DNA from: Sunxiuqinia sp963677175
Lineage (GTDB): Bacteria; Bacteroidota; Bacteroidia; Bacteroidales; Prolixibacteraceae
NCBI GenBank assembly: GCA_963677175.2
Contig: CAXXES010000004.1
Coordinates: 1,488,001 to 1,552,000, forward strand
Direction: 5' to 3'
DNA length: 64,000 nt
Shown here piece by piece: positions 16,984-28,000 of the stretch. Position 1 is the stretch's first letter, and every line of letters begins with the position of its first letter. The notes under the pieces were generated by a model. That model was given only the letters and a program-made list of their open reading frames with translations. It ran no database searches and had not been told where the DNA came from. Made by a program: the position numbers and the translations under genes.

Positions 16984-19900
16984 ATGCAGTTAAGATTTCC
17001 AAAAACGCAGGGATTATATAACTCTGCCAATGAACATGACAATTGCGGGATCGGATTTGTGGCTCATATTAAAGGTCAGGCCTCTCATGATATTATATCC
17101 AGAGGACTTCGGGTACTTGAAAACCTTGATCACAGGGGAGCAACCAGTGCCGATAATGCGACAGGTGATGGTGCAGGTATATTGATGCAAATTCCTCACG
17201 AATACATCAAGTCTGTCCTGAAAATCAGTGTTCCGAAACCAGGCCAATACGGCACCGGCCTAATATTTTTGCCTGGAAAAGAAAGCGAAGCAGATATCTG
17301 TCTGGATATTCTCACTAAACATATCAAGGAAGAAGGCTTGGAACTCATCAGCTACCGCGATGTTCCGGTTGACTCTTCAGCACCTGGCGAAATTGCCAAA
17401 CTTACTGAACCAGTTATCAAACAGGTTTTCATCAAAGCAAACCTGGAGCCCGAAGCCCTGGAACGCAAGCTATACCTTGTTCGGAAACTGACCGAAAGAG
17501 CGGTGGCCAATTCAAACCTGAAACACAGGGAAGGATTCTACCAACCAAGCTTATCTTCCAGAACAATCGTTTATAAAGGAATGCTTACCCCTTTTCAGCT
17601 CAGTGAGTATTTCAAAGATCTTCAGCACGAACGTTTCAAATCAGCTATCGCGCTGGTTCACTCGCGTTTTAGTACCAATACTTTTCCCACCTGGGATTTG
17701 GCCCAACCCTTCCGTATGCTTGCTCACAATGGCGAAATCAATACGGTAAAAGGAAACCGAAAGTGGATGGAAGCTCGCGAAGCCTTGTTGAAATCTGAGA
17801 TTTTCGGGGAAGACCTGAAGAAACTCCTGCCTGTGGTTGAAGACAACAAATCCGATTCTGCTTCATTCGACAATGTGCTGGAATTCCTGCACCTGACCGG
17901 ACGTTCGCTGCATCACGCCCTGTGTATGATGATTCCTGAATCGTTCAACGAAAAGAACCCGATCCCGGAGACCTTAAAAGCCTTCTACGAATACCACTCT
18001 ACCATTATGGAACCTTGGGATGGTCCGGCTTCCATGGTATTCTCCGATGGACGTTACATTGGTGGCACGCTCGACCGTAACGGCTTGCGCCCCTCACGCT
18101 ATGTCATCACCAAAAATGACCTGATTGTAATGGGGTCTGAAGTGGGTGTTCAGCAATTCCAGCCTGAGGAAATTGTAGAAAAAGGACGTCTTCGTCCCGG
18201 AAAGATCTTACTGGTCGACACTAAACTGGGCATTATCATTCCCGACAAGGAAGTAAAAGACCAACTCAGCAAGCGTAACCCTTACGAAATGTGGTTAAGA
18301 GAAAACCGCATGCGCATGAAAGATATTAAAGTCAAAAAACGTGTCCCTTCTGAAATTGAAGCGTTTGAAACCCTGTCACAGGTTTTTAACTATTCAAAAG
18401 AAGATCTGTACGACCTGATTCAACCCATGGCTATCGGCGCTGCTGAACCTACCAGCTCGATGGGTAACGACACGCCTTTGGCTATTTTCTCCGAAAAGCC
18501 ACAGCTTTTCTTCACCTATTTCAAGCAAATGTTTGCGCAGGTAACCAACCCTGCCATCGACCCAATCCGGGAAGGGCTGGTTATGGCTCTAACAAACTAC
18601 ATTGGCTCCCTGCACTCCAATATTTTGGTTGAAACACCGGAGCATTGCAAGTTGATCAAATTTGACGGACCACTGATCACCAATACCGATCTGGGAAAAA
18701 TTAAAGACCTGAAGGATGAGATGTTTACCCATAAAACCATTTCGATGGTTTTTCCGGTAAACGGCGGATACAAAGCTTTTAAACAGGCATTTGACAACAT
18801 GCTTGAAATGGCTGAAAAAGCGGTTGATGACGAAATGAACTTCATCATCCTGTCTGATCGCAAGGTTGACTCAGAGCACGCGCCAATTCCGTCGCTACTG
18901 GCTGTTGCAGCCGTACACCATCACCTGATTTCGAAAAAGAAACGGATGCAAGTGGGCATTATTGTAGAAACAGCCGAAGCCCGCGAAGTCAACCACTTTG
19001 CCTTGCTGCTGGGCTACGGTGCCAGTATCATTAACCCGTACATGGCTTTTGCGGCCGTCGACCGACTGGTAAAAGAAGGGAAAGTCGAGCTGGAATATAA
19101 CGATGCCCGTAAAAACTACATCAAAGCGATTGATAAAGGCCTGCTGAAAATCCTTTCTAAAATGGGAATTTCAACACTCCGCTCCTACCATGGAGCTCAA
19201 ATGTTCGAAGCGATGGGGGTCAGCCGCGAACTGGTGGACAAATACTTCACCGGAACAGCTTCGCGCCTGAGTGGAATTGGATTGGAAGAAATTGCTGAAG
19301 AATACAGCCGTTTCCATCGGGCTGCCTATAAACAACATAGCACAGCCGAGAAATTCCGCTTTGAAAGCTCAGGTGTTTATGCCTGGCGGAAATACGGCGA
19401 ACACCATGCCTGGAACCCGGAAGTGATCGGGTTACTACAGTGGGCAACCCGAACAAACGATTACAGCAAGTACAAAGAATACAGCGCCCTGATTGATCAG
19501 GACAACAAAAAGCCCGGTTTCATTCGCGGATGCTTTAAATTCAAGCAAAACCCAATCTCGCTGGATCAGGTTGAACCTGCCGAAAATATCATGAAACGTT
19601 TCGTGACCGGAGCCATGTCCTATGGATCCATCAGTAAGGAAGCACACGAAGCTCTGGCCGTAGCGATGAATACCGTGGGCGGGCGAAGCAACACCGGCGA
19701 AGGTGGCGAAAGCTCCGAACGTTTTGGAACCATCAAGCAAAGCTCAATCAAGCAAGTTGCCTCCGGCCGTTTTGGAGTAACCAACAACTACCTCACCAAT
19801 GCCCAAGAACTGCAAATTAAAGTTTGTCAGGGCGCCAAGCCAGGTGAAGGCGGGCAGTTGCCAGGGTTTAAGGTTAATAAAATCATTGCCAAACTACGGA

Positions 19901-21504
19901 ACTCCACACCAGGAATTACGCTGATTTCGCCTCCTCCTCATCACGATATTTATTCGATTGAAGATTTGGCTCAGCTGATTTACGACCTGAAAGTGACCAA
20001 CCCCAGAGCCAAAGTATCGGTGAAACTGGTTGCCGAAAATGGTGTGGGAACAGTGGCCGCCGGTGTCGCCAAAGCGTTCTCCGACTTGATTATCATTTCG
20101 GGGGGTGAAGGTGGAACAGGAGCCAGTCCGGCCAGTTCAATTAAACATGCCGGTTTGCCTGCAGAGATGGGTATTGCCGAAGCACAGCAAACCTTGGTGA
20201 TGAATAACCTGCGCGGACGTGTCAAACTACAGGTTGACGGACAGCTGAAGACTGGTAAAGATGTGGTTTCTATGGGATGTCTCGGTGGTGAAGAATTTGG
20301 ATTCGCAACCTCGGCACTGATCACCATGGGATGTATCATGATGCGCAAATGCCACTTGAACACCTGCCCGGCCGGTATCGCCACGCAAGACAAGGAATTA
20401 AGAAAACGTTTCATCGGAAAATCCGAATTCGTCATCAATTTCTTTCGCTTTGTAGCTGAAGAAGTGCGTGAGTACATGGCCGAAATGGGAATCACCAAAT
20501 TCGAAGATCTTGTTGGACGTGCCGATCTGCTTGAAGTTGATGAAACAGCCACCAACTGGAAAATGAAAAACATCGATTTCTCACGGGTATTACATATGCC
20601 GGAAGAAGCTAAGAAATACGATATCCACAACACGCATCCAAACCTGAAATCAATTGATGACCACCTGGATCATAAATTGATCCTGGATTCGAACAAAGCA
20701 ATTAAAGGGAAAGAAAAAGTTTGGATTTCGCATCCCGTCATGAACACCGACCGGACGATCGGAGCCATGCTTTCGGGCGAAATTTCGAAACGCTATGGAG
20801 AAGAAGGATTACCGGATGATACCATCAACTGCACTTTCCTTGGAACGGCCGGCCAAAGTTTTGGGGCTTTTCTTGTAAAAGGAATTAATTTCCGACTGGA
20901 AGGCGATGCCAATGACTACACCGGGAAAGGTCTTTCGGGCGGTAAAATTGTCGTGGTGCCACCAGCAGGAACAAGCTTCAAACCCGAAGAAAACATCATC
21001 ATTGGTAACACAACCTTTTATGGCGCGACCAGCGGAGAAGGTTATATTCGCGGCGTTGCCGGCGAACGTTTCTGCGTGCGTAACTCCGGTGCAAAAACAG
21101 TTGTTGAAGGGACCGGCGACCACTGCTGCGAATACATGACTGGCGGACGGGTTGTTGTACTGGGAAAAACCGGACGTAACTTCGCTGCTGGAATGAGCGG
21201 TGGAATTGCATATGTGCTCGATGTTGACGGTGATTTTGACTATTACTGCAACAAAGGCCTGGTTGAGCTTTCGCCCGTTGAAGACCGCACCGACATTGAT
21301 GAGCTACAGGGCATGATCAACAAACACCTCATCTATACACAAAGTTCTTTAGCGGCAAAAATTCTGACCAACTGGGAAGAATACCTGCCAAGATTTGTAA
21401 AAGTAATTCCGTTCGAGTACAAAAAGGTGCTTGAAGAGCTAAAACTGAGGGAACTGGAACGTAAATTACAATTGACGGAAGATGATCCATCACGTCACGA
21501 ATAA
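16984..21504 (+). CDS. gltB: Glutamate synthase large (alpha) subunit
   Basis: At 1506 residues this is a complete GltB. Cys21 in the motif NCGIGF is the expected N-terminal nucleophile after removal of a 20-residue propeptide. This type-2 amidotransferase domain is followed by the central domain and by the FMN-binding synthase domain (TGAMSYGSISKEAH, GGEGGTGASPASS). The [3Fe-4S] cysteines lie at about 1117, 1123 and 1128 (CX5CX4C). The C-terminal GXGXG beta-helix ends the protein. It transfers glutamine amide nitrogen to 2-oxoglutarate. The small subunit gltD follows after 44 bases. Confidence 0.98.
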   Translation: MQLRFPKTQGLYNSANEHDNCGIGFVAHIKGQASHDIISRGLRVLENLDHRGATSADNATGDGAGILMQIPHEYIKSVLKISVPKPGQYGTGLIFLPGKESEADICLDILTKHIKEEGLELISYRDVPVDSSAPGEIAKLTEPVIKQVFIKANLEPEALERKLYLVRKLTERAVANSNLKHREGFYQPSLSSRTIVYKGMLTPFQLSEYFKDLQHERFKSAIALVHSRFSTNTFPTWDLAQPFRMLAHNGEINTVKGNRKWMEAREALLKSEIFGEDLKKLLPVVEDNKSDSASFDNVLEFLHLTGRSLHHALCMMIPESFNEKNPIPETLKAFYEYHSTIMEPWDGPASMVFSDGRYIGGTLDRNGLRPSRYVITKNDLIVMGSEVGVQQFQPEEIVEKGRLRPGKILLVDTKLGIIIPDKEVKDQLSKRNPYEMWLRENRMRMKDIKVKKRVPSEIEAFETLSQVFNYSKEDLYDLIQPMAIGAAEPTSSMGNDTPLAIFSEKPQLFFTYFKQMFAQVTNPAIDPIREGLVMALTNYIGSLHSNILVETPEHCKLIKFDGPLITNTDLGKIKDLKDEMFTHKTISMVFPVNGGYKAFKQAFDNMLEMAEKAVDDEMNFIILSDRKVDSEHAPIPSLLAVAAVHHHLISKKKRMQVGIIVETAEAREVNHFALLLGYGASIINPYMAFAAVDRLVKEGKVELEYNDARKNYIKAIDKGLLKILSKMGISTLRSYHGAQMFEAMGVSRELVDKYFTGTASRLSGIGLEEIAEEYSRFHRAAYKQHSTAEKFRFESSGVYAWRKYGEHHAWNPEVIGLLQWATRTNDYSKYKEYSALIDQDNKKPGFIRGCFKFKQNPISLDQVEPAENIMKRFVTGAMSYGSISKEAHEALAVAMNTVGGRSNTGEGGESSERFGTIKQSSIKQVASGRFGVTNNYLTNAQELQIKVCQGAKPGEGGQLPGFKVNKIIAKLRNSTPGITLISPPPHHDIYSIEDLAQLIYDLKVTNPRAKVSVKLVAENGVGTVAAGVAKAFSDLIIISGGEGGTGASPASSIKHAGLPAEMGIAEAQQTLVMNNLRGRVKLQVDGQLKTGKDVVSMGCLGGEEFGFATSALITMGCIMMRKCHLNTCPAGIATQDKELRKRFIGKSEFVINFFRFVAEEVREYMAEMGITKFEDLVGRADLLEVDETATNWKMKNIDFSRVLHMPEEAKKYDIHNTHPNLKSIDDHLDHKLILDSNKAIKGKEKVWISHPVMNTDRTIGAMLSGEISKRYGEEGLPDDTINCTFLGTAGQSFGAFLVKGINFRLEGDANDYTGKGLSGGKIVVVPPAGTSFKPEENIIIGNTTFYGATSGEGYIRGVAGERFCVRNSGAKTVVEGTGDHCCEYMTGGRVVVLGKTGRNFAAGMSGGIAYVLDVDGDFDYYCNKGLVELSPVEDRTDIDELQGMINKHLIYTQSSLAAKILTNWEEYLPRFVKVIPFEYKKVLEELKLRELERKLQLTEDDPSRHE

Positions 21505-21548
21505 CAGTTAAAGAACACATTAAAAAAACAAGAAAAGATTATACGACT

Positions 21549-22967
21549 ATGGGAGATCCTAGAGGGTTTATGAAAACACTCCGCAAGGAAGGCGGATACA
21601 GACCTTTAAACGAAAGAATATATGATTACGGGGAAGTAGAGCAGACCCTGAACGAAGAAGACAGAAGATTGCAGGCAGCACGTTGTATGGATTGTGGCGT
21701 ACCTTTTTGTCACTGGGGCTGCCCGGTCGGAAGTAAGATTCCGGAATGGCAGGACGCCATTTACAACAAAAACTACGCAGAAGCCTACGAAATTCTTCAT
21801 TCAAGCAATAGCTTTCCGGAAATGACCGGCCGCGTTTGTCCGGCTCCATGCGAAAAAGCATGTGTGCTGGCCATCCACAACGAGTCGGTTACCATTCGTG
21901 AAAATGAATCATCAACCGTTGAAAAAGCTTTTGACCTGGGACTGGTGAAAGCCAACCCGCCTCAATTTCGGACAGGTAAGAAAGTGGCTATCATTGGCTC
22001 GGGACCTGCCGGACTATCGGCTGCCGACCTGCTGAACCATGCCGGACACGAGGTGACTGTTTATGAAAAGAACGATGCCATTGGAGGTTTACTCCGCTAC
22101 GGTATTCCTGATTTTAAACTGAACAAAGGAATCATTGACCGCCGTTTGGCGATTTTCGAAGAGGAAGGCATGATTTTCAAAACAAAGACTCGTGTTGGAA
22201 AAGATATCTCGAAAGAAGAATTGCTGAATGAATACGATGCCGTTTTGCTGGCTATGGGCGCCGAACAGCCTCGTGACCTTGTCACTGAAGGACGCGAACT
22301 GGAAGGTGTTCATTTTGCGATGGAATTCCTGACCCAGCAAAATAAAGTGGTTGCCGGGAAAAGAGTCAACCGCAGCAAACGTATTTCGGCTGAAGGAAAA
22401 CATGTTCTGGTGATTGGTGGCGGCGATACCGGCTCCGACTGCGTGGGTACTTCTATCCGCCAGAAAGCGGCCAGCGTCACACAAATCGAGATTATGCCGA
22501 AGCCGTCGGAAACCCGCTCTGATAACAATCCCTGGCCCTACTGGCCAACCACCTTGCGGACTTCCAGCTCACACATGGAAGGTTGCAACCGGAAGTGGGC
22601 GCTTTCAACCCGCCGCCTGATTGGGGAAAACGGGCAGGTAAAAGAAGCCGAAGTGGTGGAAGTTGCCTGGGACAAAGATAAAGACGGACGTTGGATGATG
22701 TCGGAAGTTCCCGGAACAGAGCAGATTCTAAAAGCAGACCTGGTTTTGTTGTCCATGGGTTTTACCCAACCGGTACACAATGGCTTACTCGAAGAACTGG
22801 GCATTGAATACGATGCGCGTGGGAATGTGAAAGTCAACAAGCAAAAGCAAAGCTCGATTGCCAAAGTGTTTGCAGCCGGCGATGTTGAGCGCGGTGCCAG
22901 CCTGGTGGTTCATGCCATCCAGTGTGGCAAGGATGCTGCCGCCGCAATCGATGATTTTTTAAGCTAG
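21549..22967 (+). CDS. gltD: Glutamate synthase small (beta) subunit
   Basis: The 472-residue FAD/NADPH subunit feeds electrons to GltB. The N-terminal ferredoxin-like region holds the cluster cysteines in RCMDCGVPFCHWGCP and CPAPCEKAC. An FAD Rossmann motif (GSGPAGLSAADLL, about residue 143) and an NADPH Rossmann motif (GGGDTGSDCVG) follow. It forms an operon with gltB and is closed by a terminator 45 bases after its stop codon. Length is normal. Confidence 0.98.
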   Translation: MGDPRGFMKTLRKEGGYRPLNERIYDYGEVEQTLNEEDRRLQAARCMDCGVPFCHWGCPVGSKIPEWQDAIYNKNYAEAYEILHSSNSFPEMTGRVCPAPCEKACVLAIHNESVTIRENESSTVEKAFDLGLVKANPPQFRTGKKVAIIGSGPAGLSAADLLNHAGHEVTVYEKNDAIGGLLRYGIPDFKLNKGIIDRRLAIFEEEGMIFKTKTRVGKDISKEELLNEYDAVLLAMGAEQPRDLVTEGRELEGVHFAMEFLTQQNKVVAGKRVNRSKRISAEGKHVLVIGGGDTGSDCVGTSIRQKAASVTQIEIMPKPSETRSDNNPWPYWPTTLRTSSSHMEGCNRKWALSTRRLIGENGQVKEAEVVEVAWDKDKDGRWMMSEVPGTEQILKADLVLLSMGFTQPVHNGLLEELGIEYDARGNVKVNKQKQSSIAKVFAAGDVERGASLVVHAIQCGKDAAAAIDDFLS

Positions 22968-23012
22968 AGGATAACAATTCGTTCTACAATATCACAACTC
23001 GTAATACAAAAG

Positions 23013-23039
23013 GCCTCGCAATTTTTGCGGGGCTTTTTT
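23013..23039 (+). terminator. Rho-independent terminator of gltBD
   Basis: The stem GCCTCGCAA/TTGCGGGGC has one wobble pair and a three-base loop. It is followed directly by six T residues. It lies 45 bases downstream of the gltD stop. Confidence 0.9.
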
Positions 23040-23110
23040 GATGGGTGCCACATCAAAGGAGGTATGATTATTCGATGATCCTGGTCGAACCCTGCAAGAG
23101 CCACACGTTT

Positions 23111-23186
23111 TGACCCACCCTGCCGCGGTCCCGATGCACGTCGGGACGACTTCCCTCCCTTTTCAAGGGAGGGCCAGGGTGGGTCA
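23111..23186. repeat. Nested palindromic element (REP/MITE-like)
   Basis: A 12-bp perfect outer stem (TGACCCACCCTG with CAGGGTGGGTCA) encloses two inner hairpins: GTCCCGA/TCGGGAC (23128-23147) and CCCTCCCT/AGGGAGGG (23153-23173). The shape is a three-way cruciform of 76 bp. This form is typical of REP-like or miniature mobile elements, but no second copy lies in the window. Confidence 0.6.
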
Positions 23187-23241
23187 TGCAGTTGTGAGTT
23201 AAAGCCATAATTATGAGCGTGAGGAGAAATCATAAGAGTCC

Positions 23242-23498
23242 CCGGGGCATTAGCTTAGGCTGAAGAGAAAGGGCTGGCGTGTTTAGCAAACCCCAAAGCG
23301 TTTCCAAAAACCTTTGGGTGTTTAAATCAAGCACAACAAACCACAGCACCCGGAAAGCTGCACCGGCCCCCTCTAAACCGCGATTCGTCAGCGAGCCGCG
23401 CTACTTGCAGCTTGTAGCTTGAGGCTTGAAGCTAACCACAACCCGCTAACAGATTCCGAAATAAGTTCGGAAAGACGCTCCAATTGCTGGGATTCGTC
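23242..23498. repeat. Composite intergenic repeat, copy 1
   Basis: This block joins three modules in the same order as 32743-33010: the GCATTAGCTTAGG module, the module with CCCCAAAGCGTTTCC and CCTTTGGG, and a module starting ACCGCGATTCGT that runs through TTCCGAA...TTCGGAA to CTCCAATTGCTGGGATTCG. The last module recurs at 32194, 32569, 34228 and 34343. It has no coding pattern. Confidence 0.85.
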
Positions 23499-23733
23499 TT
23501 CAGGGTTCAGCCAGACAGATCGCCAGCAGATTCGTTAACCTGTGTGCTGTGCTACTTGCAGCTTGAAGCTAACCAATTCCATGAGCGACTTAGTAATTTT
23601 TTAACATACAATTAACGATTTATTCGGTTTACAAATGCCCTTTTATGGCATTATATTTATGAGAGGAGACTGATCCCTGATTAACAAATAACAATTGAGG
23701 ATTGAACCCGAAACTGAAAATTTCGAACTGATT

Positions 23734-24861
23734 ATGAGTAATACTGGTCAACAGAATAAAAAGAAGAAGCCCATAGCCGATTATATGCCGGAAGAACGGG
23801 AGCGGATGCGGGAGGAACTGCTGCTGATCCTCCGTAAGTGCGCTGACGGAACGGCTACTGAAAAGGAAAAACGGATCGGCAACCGGCTGAACACCTATAT
23901 CCTGATAAACGATATTCGGTCAACGGAGGAGAATGCCGAAGTCCCGGTCGGTGCTGACCGATCTGAAAAAGAAGACCGGATTTGGAAAAATATCTCCCTG
24001 AACTACGGCTTTAATGAAAACACAGGCTTGGAAGAGCTTGTCAGAATTCCCGGCAAACGGAACCGCATGGCGGCATGGCAAAACGTTAAGAAACAACCGG
24101 AAAAAACAACAGCAATGAGCCGGATGAACGGATTCCGCCGATATGCTGCCATAGCCGCCATGCTGACCGTGATTTTCTGTTCGGCGGCCTATTTTGCTGC
24201 AAACCGGTTTTTAGTGCAGGAACCTACGGTATACCAAACCGCCGGTATCACGGAAGAAGCGATCCTGCCCGACGGAACCGATGTTCGTTTAAACCAGGGC
24301 AGTGTGCTGACGATTGCCGACAGCTACAACCGCAACGCGCGTGAAGTAAGCATGGAAGGCCAGATCTTTTTCGATGTCGCCAAAGATCCGGATAAACCAT
24401 TCATCATCAGGCATGGGGAGCTCACCACCAAAGTACACGGAACATCGTTCGATATTAAATGCTATCCCGAACTGAACGAAAATGTGGTGACTGTGCGTAC
24501 CGGCCTGGTGGAAGTTCGCCGGGGAACCGAATTGCTGGCCATGCTGACCCCTGGTAAAAAACTGAATTACAGCATTCTTACAGGGAACTACGAAGTGAAA
24601 GATATTACATGGGACGAAACGGTCGGATGGCTAGACGGTCGTATCATACTCGACCATGCCGATATTAACGAGCTGAAACTACAAATAAAACAACGATTCA
24701 ATAAAGAACTGGTTGTTACGGAACAAGCCTTTGACGGAGATGTCAGGCTGTACTCTTCATTCAACAAGGATGCCACGCTTGAACAGGTGATGGAACGACT
24801 GGGCATTCTGTATGGTGTGAAATTCACCACCGACAGTAGCCGGGTGATTGTGTACCGGTGA
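23734..24861 (+). CDS. FecR-family anti-sigma factor, locus A
   Basis: The 375-residue protein has a cytoplasmic N-terminal half, one membrane helix (about 137-157, YAAIAAMLTVIFCSAAYFAA), a periplasmic FecR domain (about 165-265, with LPDGTDVRLNQGS and HGTSFDIKCY) and a C-terminal DUF4974 domain. Such proteins hold an ECF sigma factor and release it when the STN domain of a partner receptor signals. The frame is open from a TTG at 23695, but the ATG at 23734 is a more natural start. No sigma gene is adjacent, which is unusual. The receptor gene follows after about 180 bases. Confidence 0.9.
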   Translation: MSNTGQQNKKKKPIADYMPEERERMREELLLILRKCADGTATEKEKRIGNRLNTYILINDIRSTEENAEVPVGADRSEKEDRIWKNISLNYGFNENTGLEELVRIPGKRNRMAAWQNVKKQPEKTTAMSRMNGFRRYAAIAAMLTVIFCSAAYFAANRFLVQEPTVYQTAGITEEAILPDGTDVRLNQGSVLTIADSYNRNAREVSMEGQIFFDVAKDPDKPFIIRHGELTTKVHGTSFDIKCYPELNENVVTVRTGLVEVRRGTELLAMLTPGKKLNYSILTGNYEVKDITWDETVGWLDGRIILDHADINELKLQIKQRFNKELVVTEQAFDGDVRLYSSFNKDATLEQVMERLGILYGVKFTTDSSRVIVYR

Positions 24862-25038
24862 TTGAGATATAGAGCCCGCTGTGCCGGGTAAGCGCAGCGC
24901 CAATACATTCGTCGTGATTTATAGCATTGTATTTTCCCCGTTTTGGGGTGAACAGGGAATTCCTTGTTCCTTAAAAAGATTGATTTTAAGTTATAACAAA
25001 TTATAAAACAAATACTTAATAATAAATTGATTGAAAAA

Positions 25039-28000
25039 ATGAAACGAAGAAACAACAAAATGAATGTCCGAACCCTGCTGTTCCTTGCGGGGATCCTCTT
25101 GTCACCTGTCTGGTTGTTAGGGCAGGAAATTAACCGTGATTTTCCGGCCCAGGACCTGTCGGAGCGAGTGACACAGATTGCCGGGGCCGCCAAAAAAACG
25201 ATCACGTTCGATGCCAACCAAATCAGGAACATTAAGGCGGCTGCCCTGGAAGCCAGAAACAGCAGCGTGGACCAGGTATTAGCCGGTAGCCTGCGTTCAA
25301 CCGGATATTCATTCCGTCAGTTGGCCGATCAATCGTATATTATCTATAAAGAAACAAGCGCCGATAATAAAACAGGCCGGGGCTCCCTGTCAGGCACCGT
25401 ATTCGACGAACAGGGCGAACCCCTCCCCGGCACCTCCATCCTGTTGGCGGGTACCACCCTGGGAACGGTGACCGACCTGAACGGACAGTACACCTTAAAG
25501 CAGGTGCCGGCCGGCACGCATGTTATCGAAGCCCGCTTTATTTCCTACGAAACTCAGCAGGTAAGCGAAGTGAAAGTCACCGGTGGCAAAACCACCCGGC
25601 TCGACCTGGTGATGAAACCAGCCAACGAAGAGTTGGGCGAAGTGGTGGTAAAGGCCGGTTATAAACAAGCCTCGGCCGAGGGGCTCTATGCCCGCCAGAA
25701 AAGCTCCATTCAACTGGTGGACGGCATCAGTGCCGACCTCATTAAAAAGACCTCCGACAACAATGTGGCACAGGTGCTCAAACGTGTTTCGGGCGTAACC
25801 ATCGATAAAGGCAAATATGTAACCGTGCGTGGCATGAGCGAGCGCTACAACAGCGTGCAGCTCAATGGCGCCTCGCTGCCCAGTACCGAGCCCAACCGCC
25901 GTAACTTTTCCTTCGACGTGATCCCGGCAGCACTGATTGACAATGTAACCATTGCCAAAACTTTTACCCCCGATATGCCGGGCGAGTTTGTGGGTGGTTT
26001 TGTACAAGTGAATACCCTGGCCGTGCCCGATGAGCAATTTTTTAACATGACGGTAGGTACCGGCATGAACACCAACAGCACCGGCAAGGATTTCCGGAGC
26101 AACAAACGCTTCAGCGACGACTACCTGTTTGGCGGAATAGACGACCGGAAATGGTACACCGACCGTACCGAGGAGGCCTCGCTGGTGAATATTGAAAATG
26201 CCGGGCAAAAGAATACCTATGGCTTGCGCCGCTATACTGCCGCCCCGGTACAGAACTACGGGCTAAGCGTGGGCTTGCCTTTCGACCTGGGCAACAACCA
26301 ACGCCTGGGCGTGGTGGCGGCCCTCACTTACCGCAACGAACAAACCATTGAAGATATAACCGAAGCGCACATGATTACTCGCGACAGCCTGTACCGCGCC
26401 GGTTGGCGCAACCGCTTTGTAACGGCTACCGGGGCGGTGGGCAACCTGGGCTGGGAGATGCCCGGCCACAAAATTAACTGGCGCAACCTGTTTAACAACC
26501 GCTTTACCCATACCAACCAGCAACGCTTTATTCATAAATATTACGAAGGCTACAATTTTGCCCAGCAGTACAGCGTAGTGCTGCAAAGCCGCCTGTGGCA
26601 GAGCCAGTTGGACGGCGAGCACCAGCTGTTTGGCAAGCACTTGCAGTTGAACTGGAATGCCTCGTACAACAAAGTAAGCCGGACGAATCCAGACGACCGC
26701 CTGGTAACCGGAAGTGCGTTGTTGGGCGAAACAGCCGCTGGTGAGGAGGTGTTTCATTGGTTAGGTTCATTTGTTGGCGGTGGCTCAGGTAACTCGTTAA
26801 ACATTGGTGCCGGACATATCATGTACAGCAAGCTGGACGAAACCAAGAAAAACGCGGGAGCCGACCTGGCCTATAGCTTTAGCCTGGGCGGCAACCGCCA
26901 GAAACTAAAGGCCGGCTACCTGGGAACTTTTCGCAGCTCTGATTTCGAGCAACAGTACCTGAAAGGGATGTACACAACCAATGCCGATGATGCAAGGGAT
27001 TGGTGGGGATTATCGCCGCAATCGATATTTACAACTGAAGATTTTGCCGATGGCCGCCTGACCTACGTGATATCGGGTATGCAGGCGGATCGTGCTGATT
27101 ATTACACCGGTAAGCAGGACGTGCATGCCGCCTACGGAATGGGCGAGTTTACCCTGTTGCAAAAACTCCACCTCACGGCAGGTGTACGGATTGAAAAAGC
27201 CAAAACCGAGGTGACCACCCAAATTTATAAGTCGACAGTGGGCCGAGTTGACAGCCTGGTGACCCTCGATAAAACCGATTGGCTTCCTGCTGCTGCCCTG
27301 GTGTATAACCTAACGGCCAACCTGAACGCCCGCGCGGCTTACAGCCGCACCCTGGCCCGGCCCGACTTTCGCGAGCTTTCCTACAATACCTATTACAATG
27401 TGGACGACCGCGTATGGGTGATTAACCTGGGGGCGCTTAGGCAATCGGTTACTGATAACTACGACCTGCGCCTGGAGTGGTTTCCCAGGGCCGGCGAGGT
27501 AATCTCCGTTGGCGCTTTTTACAAAGAATTTACCGACCCCGTGGAGCTGGTGACCCGGATGACCAGCGACCAGCAGAATTTTTACATGTACTCGGCCAAC
27601 CTTGACCAGGCTACGGCCAAAGGGCTGGAATTCAATATCCGCAAGTCACTGGGCTTTACGGCTCCGGGTACTTTCCTTGAAAACCTGTACCTGGGTGGCA
27701 ATGCCACCATCATTGAAGGCGATGTAACCTATAACCTCGACGAGGTGCTTGATATGCCCAATATAAACGCAGCCGACCGCAACCGACCGCTACTGGGGCT
27801 GTCGCCCTACACGGTAAATGCAAATCTGGCTTACGAAGGCCCGGTGTTTGGCGCGGCTGCAAATTACGGCCGCAACGGGCGCCGACTGGTGACCTCGGGC
27901 GAGGAAGACAAATACGACCAGTACGAGGCTTCGCGCGATGTGCTCGACCTGCAACTATCGGCCCGCTTTATCCGCCAAAAATTAGAAGTAAAGCTCAATG

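Larger units (their letters stand above)
23040..23733. other. Intergenic region of mosaic repeats before locus A
   Basis: About 690 bases hold no convincing gene. It contains a nested palindrome (23111-23186) and a 257-base composite repeat (23242-23498) found again at 32743-33010. The last 130 bases, AT-rich, must hold the fecR promoter. No ECF sigma gene is present here, although one would be expected beside a fecR gene. The sequence AATTAACGATTT near 23613 partly resembles one arm of the inverted repeat between the sigma gene and fecR of locus B. Confidence 0.6.

Noticed and set aside
25495..26208. A 237-codon open frame opposite the receptor gene, repeated at 38049-38762
   Set aside because: It is the antisense of the duplicated receptor body and exists because that GC-rich coding strand has few reverse stops. 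It has no start context and no known domain.
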